A stretch of 64,000 bases of DNA from Schleiferiaceae bacterium (GTDB lineage: Bacteria > Bacteroidota > Bacteroidia > Flavobacteriales > Schleiferiaceae): assembly GCA_029254375.1 (NCBI GenBank), contig JAQWXR010000050.1:30047-94046 (forward strand). The letters are read 5' to 3'. The translations under genes and the position numbers were made by a program. The notes beneath the pieces are model-generated. The model saw only the letters and a list, made by a program, of their open reading frames with translations. It made no database searches and was not told the DNA's origin. This document shows positions 54,539 through 64,000 of this stretch, piece by piece (positions within the stretch are counted from its first letter, which is position 1; each line of letters opens with the position of its first letter).

Positions 54539-56320
54539 GGGGTTTAGCGCCTTCAATTCCTCCAAAACAGGCTGAAGAGTAGCTTCTGGTAAATCCAGAA
54601 CATCCATATACATCAAAGCATCTACGGTATTGAAATTAGGGTCGCGATTAAAGGCAATAACGCGGGCATTTTGTCCGACGTAGCGCTTAATCAACACCGG
54701 CATACGTAGGCTTTGCGGCTCCATATCGCTAATCATCCGATCAAATTGCTGCACATCAGCTGGGCTGCTTGATTCAATAAACGTGCGATCCTCCTTGCGC
54801 AATCGAAGCTTGAACTTCTTTCGTGATTTGATGTACGGAGACCACTTCCGATCAGCAAAGTGATGCTTGACAAATGCGAGCATAACAGCTTGGCTATGCT
54901 TGGAGTAGCTATTTGAAATGGATACGCTTCCAACAACATATCGCAGATGATCGGAGTTGCGCACCAGTACGTGCACAATGCCTTTCCACAGGAGAAATAG
55001 AGGCAAGTGCTTTTGTTGCGCTTCGGGGATGACAAAGGCACGGCCCATTTCGAGGCATTGCGATAGAAAGGGAATGGCTTCCTTTTTAAACTTGAAGAAA
55101 TCTCGCAGATAAAAACCGCGAAGTCCGGCTGTTTCAATCAAGTCTGGTCCTAATCCCAAACGGTAGGCTCCTAAAATCTGTTTGGCCCCATGGTCCCAAA
55201 GGATGAGATGCTGGTATGTGGCATCAAAGCGATCCAAATCGCGCGCTAGTCCACTGCCCTCGCCTACTTGCCGAAAAGTTAGTTCGCGCAGACGACCTAT
55301 TTCCAGGAGGATCGTTGGGATCTCCTTGGCGGTAGCCAAATACACTTCGAGTTGACTCGAACGGGTCAAGGACTTGCCCGACCTATCAAGCGCCTCGATC
55401 TCCCGCTCCCACGCTGACGGAACTCCTGCCGTGGCGATGGGCATAGCTTTCCGAACACGAACAGGAAAAATCCGAGCTGTTTTTTCTTTGGGTGGATTGG
55501 CGCGAAGATGACGGCGGTGGTGCTCCAAAATATGCGCAAAGGCCAAAGGCTCCATTGCGCTACGCTTGTGCATGGGCTTTCCGATTCGGATATCTACCGG
55601 GTAAAACCAGCGCTTACGCACGGCCTCCCCGGGCAATAAAGCGGAATATAGATAGGGATGAATTTGGCCCAAGAGGTAGAACGGGGTTGACAAACTGGCA
55701 TGCACGTCAATCGGCAAACACGGGGCTTTGACTTCGGACAAAAAGCGCAGCGATGATTTTGGCCAAGGGCGATCTTGGATTTTGCCCTGTTTCCAATTAA
55801 AATGCGATACTTCGCCGGCAGGAAAAAACAGTAAAATTCCTCCTTCGTCCACGTGTTTTTTGGCCAAGAGCAAACCCTTACCTGATTGAAACGGGCGCGC
55901 ATGCCGACCTACGAAGGGATTGACTCCAATGAGATACGGCTCCAAAGGTTCAATCCGCTGTAAGATGCCATTGGCCATGATTTTCACATCAGGCCGAATA
56001 GAATGAACCAAATCAAGGAGCAAAAGGCCATCCACCGCCCCTAAGGGGTGATTGGCCACGAGTAAGGCCCCTCCGGTGCGAGGGATTCGGTCCAAATCAG
56101 ATTCAAAATACCGGAGTTTAATTCCTCGAGACTGAATGAGCGCCCGCACAAAGTCCATCCCATGCCGATGGGCATGCCGTCGATACACGCGATTCAAGCG
56201 ATGCCATCCCAATGCACAAAATAGCAGCCAAATCAGCCCATTGCTCCATCTAGGCCACGCCAAGAAGTGACGAACTTCGTCCTGGCTTAAGAGTTTTTTC
56301 TGAGCAGGGGCGGCATTCAT
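54512..56320 (-). CDS. Bifunctional PlsC-type and GNAT-type acyltransferase (OlsF-like)
   Basis: A 602-residue protein. The N-terminal half (about 60-290) is a PlsC/LPLAT domain: ANHPLGAVDG is the H(X4)D motif, and FFPAGEVS (near 170) the acyl-acceptor motif. The C-terminal half (about 310-580) resembles the OlsB/hemolysin-type GNAT N-acyltransferase, with YRLGLG, FYLRDFF, CLEMGRAFVIPEAQ and LWKGIVHVL. The same order is known from OlsF, which makes aminolipids (ornithine lipids) in some Gammaproteobacteria; similar enzymes make glycine lipids in Bacteroidota. I infer an aminolipid synthase. It overlaps the convergent barrel gene by 27 bases. Confidence 0.8.
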   Translation of the reverse strand: MNAAPAQKKLLSQDEVRHFLAWPRWSNGLIWLLFCALGWHRLNRVYRRHAHRHGMDFVRALIQSRGIKLRYFESDLDRIPRTGGALLVANHPLGAVDGLLLLDLVHSIRPDVKIMANGILQRIEPLEPYLIGVNPFVGRHARPFQSGKGLLLAKKHVDEGGILLFFPAGEVSHFNWKQGKIQDRPWPKSSLRFLSEVKAPCLPIDVHASLSTPFYLLGQIHPYLYSALLPGEAVRKRWFYPVDIRIGKPMHKRSAMEPLAFAHILEHHRRHLRANPPKEKTARIFPVRVRKAMPIATAGVPSAWEREIEALDRSGKSLTRSSQLEVYLATAKEIPTILLEIGRLRELTFRQVGEGSGLARDLDRFDATYQHLILWDHGAKQILGAYRLGLGPDLIETAGLRGFYLRDFFKFKKEAIPFLSQCLEMGRAFVIPEAQQKHLPLFLLWKGIVHVLVRNSDHLRYVVGSVSISNSYSKHSQAVMLAFVKHHFADRKWSPYIKSRKKFKLRLRKEDRTFIESSSPADVQQFDRMISDMEPQSLRMPVLIKRYVGQNARVIAFNRDPNFNTVDALMYMDVLDLPEATLQPVLEELKALNPLPGVERID

Positions 56321-56344
56321 CGGAGCAAATGTAACCGCCTCATG

Positions 56345-57610
56345 TTAGGCCAATGTTTCCTTGACTACCACTTGATCAACGTAAGCACTTCGCTGATCAA
56401 GCATGATCTCCCCTTGGTTTGCCAGCCATTGGCGCGCCTCTACATCGGGGCGATGCACGGTAAACAAGGTCAAATCCTCTTGGCAGTCTACTCGATAATT
56501 TTCACATAGTGCTTCTATGGCTTTGGGGACCGTGATGCTATCTGCGGTCACACAAAAACGCGAGGAGACCGCGGCGTGTTGCGCCAAATTAACAAGCAGA
56601 CCCAGGTCAGAAAAGACGCGATAGACTTCTGCTAGGTGCCCTTCTGAAAGGAAGCTTAAATCACGCGTTCCGACGGTAATCATGATCTGCTGGTCTTTCC
56701 GAATCCAACAAGGAACCTCTGGACGAAGAGCCGCATGTGCAGCAATGCGCGTTGCCGCTTGCTCAGGATGAAGGAATGACCGTACATGTAGAACAATTCC
56801 ACGCCCTTGAAGTGGCTGAATCGTCTTCGGGTGAATCACCGAAGCCCCATAGTATGCGAGTTCAATGGCCGTTCGGTAGGGGATTTCTTCCAAAAGGACG
56901 ACGTCCTCAAAAAACTTAGGGTCTCCGCTGAGCACCCCGGGGACATCCTTCCAAATAGTCAATTCGGAGGCATGAAGGGCGTAGGCAAATATGGCGGCGG
57001 AATAGTCTGAACCCTCTCTCCCGAGTGTGGTGGTCTGTTGATCAGGGCCTGCAGCAATGAAGCCTTGGCTTACATATATTCCTGGCTCATTTGCTAGCTG
57101 AGCTGTCATCGCTTCTTCTGTGGCCTCCCAATCGACGATCGCCCGGCGATGGTCCGCATTGGTTTTGACTAGCTGACGGGCGTCAAGCCAGCGCGTAGAA
57201 ACTCCAGCGCTTTGCAAGGCGGCTGTCAGGATGAGGGAAGAAATTATTTCACCCGCGGAAACCGTGGCGTCATAGCGTCTGCCATAACTCCATGCAGAGT
57301 CAATAGCGGCAATCCGCTCCCATTCGCTGGCTAAGGCCTCAGCCAAAGCCGGTGTCCAAATTCCCACCTCCTCAGCTAAGTACTGATGGAAGGATTTTAG
57401 TTTTTGTAGCTCCGCTTCGGCCTGTTCTTGCTGCCCTGCCTCCTGACACTGCAGATAGGACTCTAGCGAATTGGTGCTTTTCCCCATGGCCGAAACGATC
57501 AACACGAGCTGTGTTTGCCCATAGGTTTTGACCAAGTGCACCGCGTTGCGCAACGCGGCAGCATCTTTGACAGAGGCGCCACCAAATTTAAAAACAGACC
57601 AAGTTTTCAT
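56345..57610 (-). CDS. lysC: Aspartate kinase, monofunctional
   Basis: A 421-residue protein from ATG 57610. VFKFGGASVKDAAALR (KFGGxS substrate loop, Ala in place of the usual Thr), LIVSAMGKSTNSL, and TLGREGSDYSAAIFAYAL form the kinase domain. The C-terminal part (about 310-420) has ACT domains (MITVGTRDLSFLSEGHLAEVYRVFSDLGLLVNL) for feedback control. It phosphorylates aspartate, the entry step to lysine, threonine, methionine and diaminopimelate. It overlaps GNAT by ATGA. Confidence 0.92.
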   Translation of the reverse strand: MKTWSVFKFGGASVKDAAALRNAVHLVKTYGQTQLVLIVSAMGKSTNSLESYLQCQEAGQQEQAEAELQKLKSFHQYLAEEVGIWTPALAEALASEWERIAAIDSAWSYGRRYDATVSAGEIISSLILTAALQSAGVSTRWLDARQLVKTNADHRRAIVDWEATEEAMTAQLANEPGIYVSQGFIAAGPDQQTTTLGREGSDYSAAIFAYALHASELTIWKDVPGVLSGDPKFFEDVVLLEEIPYRTAIELAYYGASVIHPKTIQPLQGRGIVLHVRSFLHPEQAATRIAAHAALRPEVPCWIRKDQQIMITVGTRDLSFLSEGHLAEVYRVFSDLGLLVNLAQHAAVSSRFCVTADSITVPKAIEALCENYRVDCQEDLTLFTVHRPDVEARQWLANQGEIMLDQRSAYVDQVVVKETLA

Positions 57611-58122
57611 TCTTTTTTGGCTATAAAACGGGGGTAACGGTAGGAGAAGGTAGCCAAATCTTCTGCGCTGAGTCGGCAGGGAAACCAATCGCGTAGGACT
57701 TGAGCGCCCATGCCTTCATAGAAATCAATCGCAGGCTGATTCCAGTCCAAGACCTCCCAATGGAGGCGCTGTGCTCCTGTAGCCTCTGCCCATTGCATGG
57801 AAGCTTCAAGTAGTCTTCGACCCAGACCTCCGCCGCGATAGGCCTCCTTGACCACTAAATCTTCGAGATGTGCGGTCAATCCTTTCCAGCTGGAGTAGCG
57901 GCGATGGCACAGCGCAATCCCCAACACGCCGTGCTTCTCTTCCTCAGCCAAAATGCAGACAAAGTGTCCCGCGAGGAAATCTTGCGTGAATTGATGCAGG
58001 CTCAACGTGACCTCTAGAGGAGCCTTTTCGAATATAGCCAGCTCTTCGATGAGCTCCATCACCGATTGGAGATCCCTTTCTTCTGCCCAACGGACCGAAA
58101 CATCATTGAATTGTGCCTTCAC
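57607..58122 (-). CDS. GNAT N-acetyltransferase, GTG start
   Basis: A 171-residue protein starting with GTG at 58122 ([34 protein letters not shown]). The acetyl-CoA loop is [16 protein letters not shown] and the end has [18 protein letters not shown], which matches the diamine/spermidine N1-acetyltransferase-like group. The substrate is uncertain. A perfect box TACTTTTG ends 5 bases before the GTG, so this is a predicted leaderless mRNA with a GTG start. It is coupled to lysC by ATGA. Confidence 0.85.
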   Translation of the reverse strand: MKAQFNDVSVRWAEERDLQSVMELIEELAIFEKAPLEVTLSLHQFTQDFLAGHFVCILAEEEKHGVLGIALCHRRYSSWKGLTAHLEDLVVKEAYRGGGLGRRLLEASMQWAEATGAQRLHWEVLDWNQPAIDFYEGMGAQVLRDWFPCRLSAEDLATFSYRYPRFIAKKE

Positions 58123-58127
58123 GATGT

Positions 58128-58160
58128 CAAAAGTAGCACCTTCCTGTATCTTTAGGGCAA
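58128..58160 (-). promoter_or_regulatory. Promoter of the GNAT-lysC operon (TTG-N22-TACTTTTG)
   Basis: On the minus strand TACTTTTG (plus 58128-58135) lies 22 bases after TTG (plus 58158-58160) and ends 5 bases before the GTG start. Transcription would begin at or next to the start codon. Confidence 0.65.
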
Positions 58161-58177
58161 CCCTTGATTACCACCTT

Positions 58178-59197
58178 ATGCGCGCAGATCGACCCACGAC
58201 CTTGGGAGAGTTCCTGGTCGAAAACCAAGAAAAGTTTCCCTACGCTACGGGAGAGCTTTCACAGCTTCTTTCCTCCATACGCTTGGCCGCTAAGGTTGTT
58301 AATCGGGAGATCAACAAGGCCGGATTGGCCGACATTCTCGGTATGGCCGGTTCGGACAATGTTCAGGGTGAGCACCAGATGAAATTAGATGTCTTCGCAA
58401 ATGATACATTTATCCGCACGCTCCGGAGCATGGGAGAAGTTTGCGGAGTGGCATCAGAAGAACTCGAGGACTTCATCGTTTTTGACGACGAATTGCACAA
58501 CGAAAGCAAGTATGTGGTCCTAATCGACCCATTGGACGGTTCCAGTAATGTGGATGTGAACGTTTCGATCGGTACCATTTTTAGCATTTACCGCCGAATT
58601 TCTGCCATAGGAAGCCCAGTAGTGCTGGAAGACTTTTTGCAATCAGGAGATGAGCAAGTCGCTGCCGGTTACGTGATTTATGGATCGAGCACCATGTTAG
58701 TCTTCACCACAGGTCATGGAGTCAATGGTTTTACCCTAGACCCAAGTATTGGCACCTTTTGCCTCTCGCACCCGAACATGCGCTTTCCAGAACAGGGCCA
58801 AATCTATTCGATTAACGAAGGAAACTATGTGCACTTCCCGATAGGAGTCAAGCGATACCTAAAGTTTTGCCAAGAGCTCGACCCAGCATCGAACCGCCCT
58901 TACACCAGCCGTTACATTGGCTCCTTAGTCAGCGATCTTCACCGAAATATGATCAAGGGGGGGATCTACATCTACCCTACAGGAACGACCAGTCCCAAGG
59001 GAAAATTGCGCTTGCTTTATGAGTGTAATCCACTCTCTTTTATAGTCGAACAAGCCGGCGGCCGAGCGACCGATGGATTCGAGCGAATTTTAAGCCTCAA
59101 ACCAACGGAACTTCACCAACGAGTCCCGTACTTTGCGGGCTCCACCCAAATGGTCCTAGAGGCCGAATCATTCCTGCGGTCGGAGAATGATGAATGA
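58178..59197 (+). CDS. fbp: Fructose-1,6-bisphosphatase, class I
   Basis: A 339-residue protein from ATG 58178 ([20 protein letters not shown]). The metal and phosphate sites read [25 protein letters not shown] (DPLDGSSN), and the substrate region [21 protein letters not shown]. It is the gluconeogenic enzyme, complementing the class I aldolase elsewhere in the window. An upstream open frame to 58007 covers the divergent GNAT gene and is rejected. It overlaps mfd by ATGA. Confidence 0.95.
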   Translation: MRADRPTTLGEFLVENQEKFPYATGELSQLLSSIRLAAKVVNREINKAGLADILGMAGSDNVQGEHQMKLDVFANDTFIRTLRSMGEVCGVASEELEDFIVFDDELHNESKYVVLIDPLDGSSNVDVNVSIGTIFSIYRRISAIGSPVVLEDFLQSGDEQVAAGYVIYGSSTMLVFTTGHGVNGFTLDPSIGTFCLSHPNMRFPEQGQIYSINEGNYVHFPIGVKRYLKFCQELDPASNRPYTSRYIGSLVSDLHRNMIKGGIYIYPTGTTSPKGKLRLLYECNPLSFIVEQAGGRATDGFERILSLKPTELHQRVPYFAGSTQMVLEAESFLRSENDE

Positions 59198-62100
59198 GAG
59201 CACTTCTTGATGCCTACCGCGCAGACGCGCGGCTTCACACCTTGCTTCGCGCTTGGTCTGCCCCCCCTTCGGATTCTCCCGTGGGGCTATCGGGCGTGCG
59301 CGGATCGCTGAAAGCGGTCATCGCTTCGCTCGTTTGGGAGGAGCTACATCAAGCGATGATCATCGTTCGCTCCGACAAGGAAGACGCCGCCTATTTCTTG
59401 AATGACTTGGAAAAGCTTTTAGGCCCGGGGAAGGCCTTTTTCTTTCCCGATTCCTACCGCAAGCCCTATGCTGAGCGGAATCAGGTCGACAACGCGAATA
59501 TCGGACTTCGGGCAGAGGCCTTGGAGCGCCTCCAGCGCGAGCGCTGCATTATTGTCACCTACCCTGAAGCGCTGGCTGAAAAAGTCATGACGCGCAAAAC
59601 CTTTGGAATCAAATCTCTTCGCGTCGCCAAAGGAGATAAGCTAGACTTAGACTTTTTCAATGAGAGCCTCTTTGATATGCGCTTTGATCGCGTAGACTTT
59701 GTAGAACAGCCTGGTCAATTTGCCGTCAGGGGCGGGATCGTAGATGTCTTTTCGTATGCCCACGCTCAGCCTCATCGCATTGAGTTTTTCGGTAACGAGG
59801 TGGATGATATTCGTCCCTTTGAGGTCGACAGCCAATTGAGTGATGGCCATGTCGAGGCGATGACCTTGGTGCCTAATGTTGAGGATAAAGTCCGCAAAGA
59901 GATTCGTGAATCCCTCATCGAATATGCTGGTGAGGATGCCCTTCTTTGGATCGAAGATGCATCGTTTCTCCAAGAAAAACTCAATCAAGGCTATGCATTA
60001 GCCGAAGCGGCGTATGTCGCCTTTCAAGGCGGGGTGCGCCCCATGGAGCCTCACTCACTCTATTCCTCTGGAGCCCATATTGCTAAGCTTTTGAATCATA
60101 AAAACTACTTGACTGATTCGGGAGGCTCTACCCAAATCGGGTGGCAAACCCTCCCCCAGCCCACCTTTGGCAAAAACTTCACTTTGTTACTGGAACATCT
60201 GCAAGCGCAGCATCGTGCCCAACGGGACTTGTGGATCATGTGCAGCTTGCCTCAACAGCAAAAGCGCTTAGAGAGCATCATTCACGATTTACGCAGTGAT
60301 GAAACCTTGCGCATTCATTGGGTTGATTCTGCGCTGCACGCAGGCTGGGAAGACCCGAGCGGAGATCGGGTTATTTATTCCGATCATGAGATTTTTGAGC
60401 GCTACCAACGCTTTCGACTACGCGATGGCTTAGACAAGGCGCAAGCCATCACCATAAAAGAACTCAATGCCCTCCAATTAGGTGATTATGTCACCCACAT
60501 TGACCATGGCATTGGCAAGTTTGGTGGGCTGCAAAAAATAGATGTCCAAGGAAAAATGCAAGAGGCTATTAAGCTCCTATACAAGGATTCAGATATCTTA
60601 TATGTCAGCATCCATAGCTTGCATAAGATCGCAAAGTTCAATGGAAAGGAAGGCTCTACGCCGGTTCTCAATAAACTTGGATCGCCCGCATGGCAGAGCC
60701 TCAAGAAAAAAACCAAAACCCGGGTTAAGCAACTCGCTTATGATCTGATTCAACTGTACGCTAAACGCAAGGAGGCTAAGGGCTTTGGTTTTTCTCCGGA
60801 TAGCTATATGCAATTTGAACTCGAAGCGTCCTTCCATTATGAAGATACCCCGGATCAAGAAAAAGCGACAACGGATATCAAGTCCGATATGGAAAGCCCC
60901 ATTGCAATGGATCGCTTGATTTGCGGCGATGTCGGATTTGGCAAGACCGAACTTGCCGTTCGTGCGGCCTTCAAAGCCGTTGCAGATAATAAGCAAGTGG
61001 CCATCTTGGTCCCGACGACCATTTTAGCCTTTCAGCATTTTCAGACGTTCAGCAAGCGGCTCGAGGGCTTTCCCGCTCGCGTCGAATACATTAACCGATC
61101 TCGAAGCGCAAAGGCCGTTAAAGCCATTGCTGAAGAACTAGCCAACGGCAAAATCGACATTTTGATCGGAACCCATAAATTGGTGAGCAAGGAGCTTCAG
61201 TTCAAAGACCTCGGCTTGCTAATTATCGACGAGGAGCAAAAATTTGGGGTCAACGTCAAGGAGAAGCTCAAAACACTCAAAGTCAATGTTGACACCCTGA
61301 CCCTCACGGCAACCCCAATTCCACGAACCTTGCAGTTTTCGCTCATGGCCGCCCGTGATTTGAGTGTCATGACCACGCCGCCGCCCAACCGCCAACCTAT
61401 CGAAACCCACATTATGGGATTCAATGAGGAAGGGATTCGAGATGCCTTGGCCTATGAAATGAGCCGCGGGGGGCAGTCCTTTTTTATCCACAACCGCGTG
61501 GAGAACATCCAGGAGGTCGCGGGCATGATTCAGCGTCTGCTTCCCGACGCCCGAATTGCCATTGGCCATGGCCAGATGAAAGGGCATGATCTAGAAAAAA
61601 TTCTTCTCGACTTCATGGCCGGAAACTATGATGTGCTCGTAAGCACCACCATCGTAGAAAGTGGCTTGGATGTGCCAAATGCGAACACGATGATTATTCA
61701 CCAAGCCCATATGTTTGGCTTGAGTGATCTCCATCAAATGCGAGGGCGCGTTGGGCGCTCAAACCGAAAGGCCTTCTGTTATTTGATTGCACCTCCCTTG
61801 GCTGGACTGCCAGAGGAGTCCCGTAAACGCCTTCAAGCCCTCGAACAGTTTTCTGACTTAGGTAGTGGCTTTAAAATTGCCCTACGAGATCTTGAAATTC
61901 GAGGGGCTGGAGATCTCCTTGGTGCGGAGCAATCCGGATTCATCAACGACCTGGGCTTCGACACCTACCAAAAACTACTCAGTGAAGCCGTAGATGAGTT
62001 GAAGAAAAATGAGTTCAAAGAACTCTACGCAGAGCAACGCGGTGGCTGGGACACTCGTCAGAGCGAATGCCAGTTGGACACTGACCTTGAGCTCTTGCTT

Positions 62101-62526
62101 CCCGATGCCTACATCAATTTTGTTGAGGAGCGACTGCGCATTTACCGCGAACTCAATGATTTAAAAAATGAAGAGAGTCTGAGCGGATACATCCTAGGCT
62201 TGGAAGACCGCTTCGGACCCCTGCCTCCCCAAGCGAAGCGGCTCATGACCTCACTTCGCCTTCGCTGGTTAGGTCAGTCGATGGGCTTCGACAAAATCGT
62301 CCTCAAAGCCGGAAAACTATTATGCTACTTCCCTGAAGAGGCCCATGAGGCGCCGCCCCAAGAAGTCCTAGTAAACTTCCTTGCAAAGCTGCAAAGTCAA
62401 CCCGAGCGTTACCGAATGAAACAAAAAGGGCCTCGTATCAGCATGGTTGTGGAGAACATTCCAACGGTGGAGAGGGCTTTTGTAACTTTGAGCGAACTTC
62501 TTCCAGAACCTCTTCTGGATGACTAA
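59194..62526 (+). CDS. mfd: Transcription-repair coupling factor
   Basis: A 1,110-residue protein with the full Mfd order: UvrB-like N-terminal module (about 1-350), RNA-polymerase-interacting domain near 427-490 ([20 protein letters not shown]), helicase with Walker [10 protein letters not shown] (about 578) and DEEQ box ([10 protein letters not shown], about 680), the TRG motif area ([16 protein letters not shown]) and the C-terminal TRCF domain. Mfd removes stalled RNA polymerase and recruits UvrA for repair. The start ATG overlaps the fbp stop. Confidence 0.97.
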   Translation: MRALLDAYRADARLHTLLRAWSAPPSDSPVGLSGVRGSLKAVIASLVWEELHQAMIIVRSDKEDAAYFLNDLEKLLGPGKAFFFPDSYRKPYAERNQVDNANIGLRAEALERLQRERCIIVTYPEALAEKVMTRKTFGIKSLRVAKGDKLDLDFFNESLFDMRFDRVDFVEQPGQFAVRGGIVDVFSYAHAQPHRIEFFGNEVDDIRPFEVDSQLSDGHVEAMTLVPNVEDKVRKEIRESLIEYAGEDALLWIEDASFLQEKLNQGYALAEAAYVAFQGGVRPMEPHSLYSSGAHIAKLLNHKNYLTDSGGSTQIGWQTLPQPTFGKNFTLLLEHLQAQHRAQRDLWIMCSLPQQQKRLESIIHDLRSDETLRIHWVDSALHAGWEDPSGDRVIYSDHEIFERYQRFRLRDGLDKAQAITIKELNALQLGDYVTHIDHGIGKFGGLQKIDVQGKMQEAIKLLYKDSDILYVSIHSLHKIAKFNGKEGSTPVLNKLGSPAWQSLKKKTKTRVKQLAYDLIQLYAKRKEAKGFGFSPDSYMQFELEASFHYEDTPDQEKATTDIKSDMESPIAMDRLICGDVGFGKTELAVRAAFKAVADNKQVAILVPTTILAFQHFQTFSKRLEGFPARVEYINRSRSAKAVKAIAEELANGKIDILIGTHKLVSKELQFKDLGLLIIDEEQKFGVNVKEKLKTLKVNVDTLTLTATPIPRTLQFSLMAARDLSVMTTPPPNRQPIETHIMGFNEEGIRDALAYEMSRGGQSFFIHNRVENIQEVAGMIQRLLPDARIAIGHGQMKGHDLEKILLDFMAGNYDVLVSTTIVESGLDVPNANTMIIHQAHMFGLSDLHQMRGRVGRSNRKAFCYLIAPPLAGLPEESRKRLQALEQFSDLGSGFKIALRDLEIRGAGDLLGAEQSGFINDLGFDTYQKLLSEAVDELKKNEFKELYAEQRGGWDTRQSECQLDTDLELLLPDAYINFVEERLRIYRELNDLKNEESLSGYILGLEDRFGPLPPQAKRLMTSLRLRWLGQSMGFDKIVLKAGKLLCYFPEEAHEAPPQEVLVNFLAKLQSQPERYRMKQKGPRISMVVENIPTVERAFVTLSELLPEPLLDD

Positions 62527-62535
62527 TTTGATCGC

Positions 62536-63450
62536 ATGCCCTATATTCTTGAAGCCCGCGGCCTCAGTAAACGATACCAAAATTTCACTGCGCTCGACGC
62601 ACTTGATTTAGCCATTCCAAAGGGAAGTATTTACGGATTGCTCGGCCCGAATGGGGCTGGTAAAACAACCTTTTTACGCATGGTCAATCAAATTTTTGAA
62701 GCAGATCAAGGGGAATTACTATTTGAAGGAGATCTCATGACGGCCGCTCATGCCCGCCGCATTGGCTACTTGCCCGAAGAGCGCGGACTGTATAAGAAGA
62801 TGAAAGTCGGGGAACAAGCCATTTACTTGGCCCAACTTAAGGGAATGCCTGCCAATGAGGCTAAAAGCAAGCTGAAAGAATGGTTCATTCGCTGGGACCT
62901 CCAGTCGTGGTGGGACAAAAAAGTAGAAGAACTTTCCAAAGGCCAAGCGCAAAAAATCCAGTTCATTACGACGGTGCTTCACGAGCCCAAGGTCTTGATA
63001 TTTGATGAGCCCTTTAGTGGCTTTGACCCAGTGAATGCTGCCTTGATTCGGGATGAAATGTTGCGTTTACACGCGGAAGGGGCCACTATATTACTGTCTA
63101 CACACCGCATGGAAAGTGTGGAAGAGCTGTGTACGCACATCGCCCTTTTGAATCATGGAAAAAAAGTCCTCGATGGACGTGTCCAGGATATCAGAGAATC
63201 CCATCGATCCAATCGCTACAAGTTGGTGTTTCGCGGGGAAGCGCCGGCGGCGTTTGACGTGCCCGATGGCGTGAGTCAGGTGAAGCCAGTGTTTGACGCC
63301 CGTAGTGGCCATCAGAATGTAGTTTTTCATGCACCTTCACCGATGGCTTCGTCACTGATGCAGGTCCTATCCGGACAGTGCGAGCCGATTTTATTTGAAG
63401 AAGTACTCCCAAGTATGAATGAAATATTTATTCAATCCGTCCAATCATGA
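62536..63450 (+). CDS. ABC transporter ATP-binding protein (NatA-like)
   Basis: A 304-residue ATPase. GLLGPNGAGKTTFLRM is Walker A, YLPEERGLYKKM the Q-loop region, LSKGQAQKIQ the signature, VLIFDEPFSGFDP Walker B and STHRMESVEELC the H-loop. The C-terminal 75 residues are the accessory domain found in NatA/Na+-export-type ATPases. With the following permease it forms an ABC-2 exporter. TAATTTG ends 5 bases before ATG 62536, a one-base-shorter variant of the promoter box. Confidence 0.92.
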   Translation: MPYILEARGLSKRYQNFTALDALDLAIPKGSIYGLLGPNGAGKTTFLRMVNQIFEADQGELLFEGDLMTAAHARRIGYLPEERGLYKKMKVGEQAIYLAQLKGMPANEAKSKLKEWFIRWDLQSWWDKKVEELSKGQAQKIQFITTVLHEPKVLIFDEPFSGFDPVNAALIRDEMLRLHAEGATILLSTHRMESVEELCTHIALLNHGKKVLDGRVQDIRESHRSNRYKLVFRGEAPAAFDVPDGVSQVKPVFDARSGHQNVVFHAPSPMASSLMQVLSGQCEPILFEEVLPSMNEIFIQSVQS

Positions 63451-64000
63451 GTCCATTTTTTATCGTCGCCCAGCGTGAATTCTTATCACGCGTTCGCAAG
63501 AAGGCCTTCCTGATAATGACCTTGGTAGGACCTCTTTTCTTTGGAGCCCTCATTGTGGCTCCGGTTTTAATTGCCGAGTTATCCGATGAACCGGAAATGC
63601 ACCTGATGGTGGTTGATCACTCATTCTTACTCCTAGGCACCGACCATGTGGTCAATACCCAACTGGACTACCTCGATCCTGAGGCGTTTTCTGAGGATCA
63701 AGCCGTAGAAGCCTTGAAGAACTCAGAGAACTTCGATGGCCTCCTTTTTTTGCCTCCATCCCAAAATGGAGATCCGGATTTCATCTTGCGCAATGCCCGT
63801 CTGTACTCCAAAAATGATGTCCCCATGGAGGTGGTTCGACAGTTAGAGGGAAGTCTAGAAAATGCGGCCACGGAAGAAAAACTGAAGCTCAATGGAGTGG
63901 ATCCCGCCCTGGTCGCCCAAGCGCAAACCTTTGTGTCCATCAAAACCCTTGACCTCACTGAGTCAGGTGCGGAAGAGAGTGCGATTGGTCTCAAAATGGC
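63447..64000 (+). CDS. ABC-2 type permease (NatB-like), cut by window end
   Basis: An open frame of at least 184 residues from ATG 63447, overlapping the ATPase stop by ATGA. FFIVAQREFLSRVRKKAFLIMTLVGPLFFGALIVAPVLI is the typical cytoplasmic start and first helix of the NatB/ABC-2 family, followed by an extracytoplasmic domain. With the ATPase it probably forms a Na+ or small-molecule exporter; the substrate is not set by sequence. Confidence 0.85.
   Translation, partial: MSPFFIVAQREFLSRVRKKAFLIMTLVGPLFFGALIVAPVLIAELSDEPEMHLMVVDHSFLLLGTDHVVNTQLDYLDPEAFSEDQAVEALKNSENFDGLLFLPPSQNGDPDFILRNARLYSKNDVPMEVVRQLEGSLENAATEEKLKLNGVDPALVAQAQTFVSIKTLDLTESGAEESAIGLKM

Noticed and set aside
58007..58177. 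N-terminal extension of fructose-bisphosphatase
   Set aside because: The extra residues read through the divergent GNAT gene and its promoter and do not resemble the family.

Overview
The window looks like the chromosome of a free-living, probably marine, member of the Bacteroidota (Flavobacteriales; a Schleiferiaceae/Cryomorphaceae-like lineage would fit the roughly balanced base composition). The reasons are: a short RpoD (287 aa) of the Bacteroidota type; PorT/SprT of the type IX secretion system; a TamL-type lipoprotein; DUF5686-like and TIGR03643-like proteins; many start codons without a Shine-Dalgarno sequence; and repeated TAnnTTTG -7 promoter boxes, the motif read by Bacteroidota RpoD. 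I see no phage, insertion sequence, CRISPR array, rRNA operon or tRNA. The window is dense core genome with two unusual fusion proteins.

Layout. 1-5.7 kb is a surface-glycan block: a flippase (cut by the window edge), a sulfotransferase, a YfhO-like membrane protein and a GT4 glycosyltransferase. 5.8-8.9 kb holds rpmH and carB on the minus strand. 9.0-16.8 kb is a plus-strand run: SDR, 2OG-Fe(II) oxygenase, ABC exporter, DivIC/FtsB-like protein, both methylmalonyl-CoA mutase subunits and the MeaB chaperone. 17.3-31 kb is a long housekeeping run: aminotransferase, KtrB/TrkH, menG/ubiE, porT, TrmH-type methyltransferase (minus), rpe, tamL, class I aldolase, accD, rpsO, pnp, rpoD. 31-33 kb carries a TPR-like lipoprotein and the tmRNA gene, whose encoded tag reads GESNYALAA. 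33-36.5 kb is a two-gene export operon: a TolC-like protein and a fusion of an ABC-exporter membrane domain to an HlyD adaptor, with no ATPase domain. 36.6-46.3 kb has a TonB-dependent receptor, a parvulin-type PPIase, a DUF5686-like barrel, purT, an acyltransferase and an HMA-MauE protein. 46.3-54.5 kb has an NlpC/P60 hydrolase, a lipoprotein, a dehydrogenase-M3 peptidase fusion, rsmA, mgtE, a SerA-like dehydrogenase and two secreted or outer-membrane proteins. 54.5-64 kb has an OlsF-like double acyltransferase, lysC, GNAT, fbp, mfd and an ABC export pair cut by the right edge.

Cross-cutting theme. Many TAnnTTTG boxes end only 3-5 bases before the start codon. With the family's expected spacing, transcription would begin at or next to the A of ATG, so a sizeable set of genes here is predicted to be leaderless. 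The clearest cases are the SDR gene, the DivIC gene, the aminotransferase, the lipoprotein after rpoD, the dehydrogenase-peptidase fusion, the GTG-started GNAT and the HMA-MauE gene. The last shares a CCATGG palindrome with the divergent NlpC gene, so their start codons overlap by two bases. The most unusual proteins are the ATPase-less ABC-HlyD fusion and the dehydrogenase-oligopeptidase fusion.
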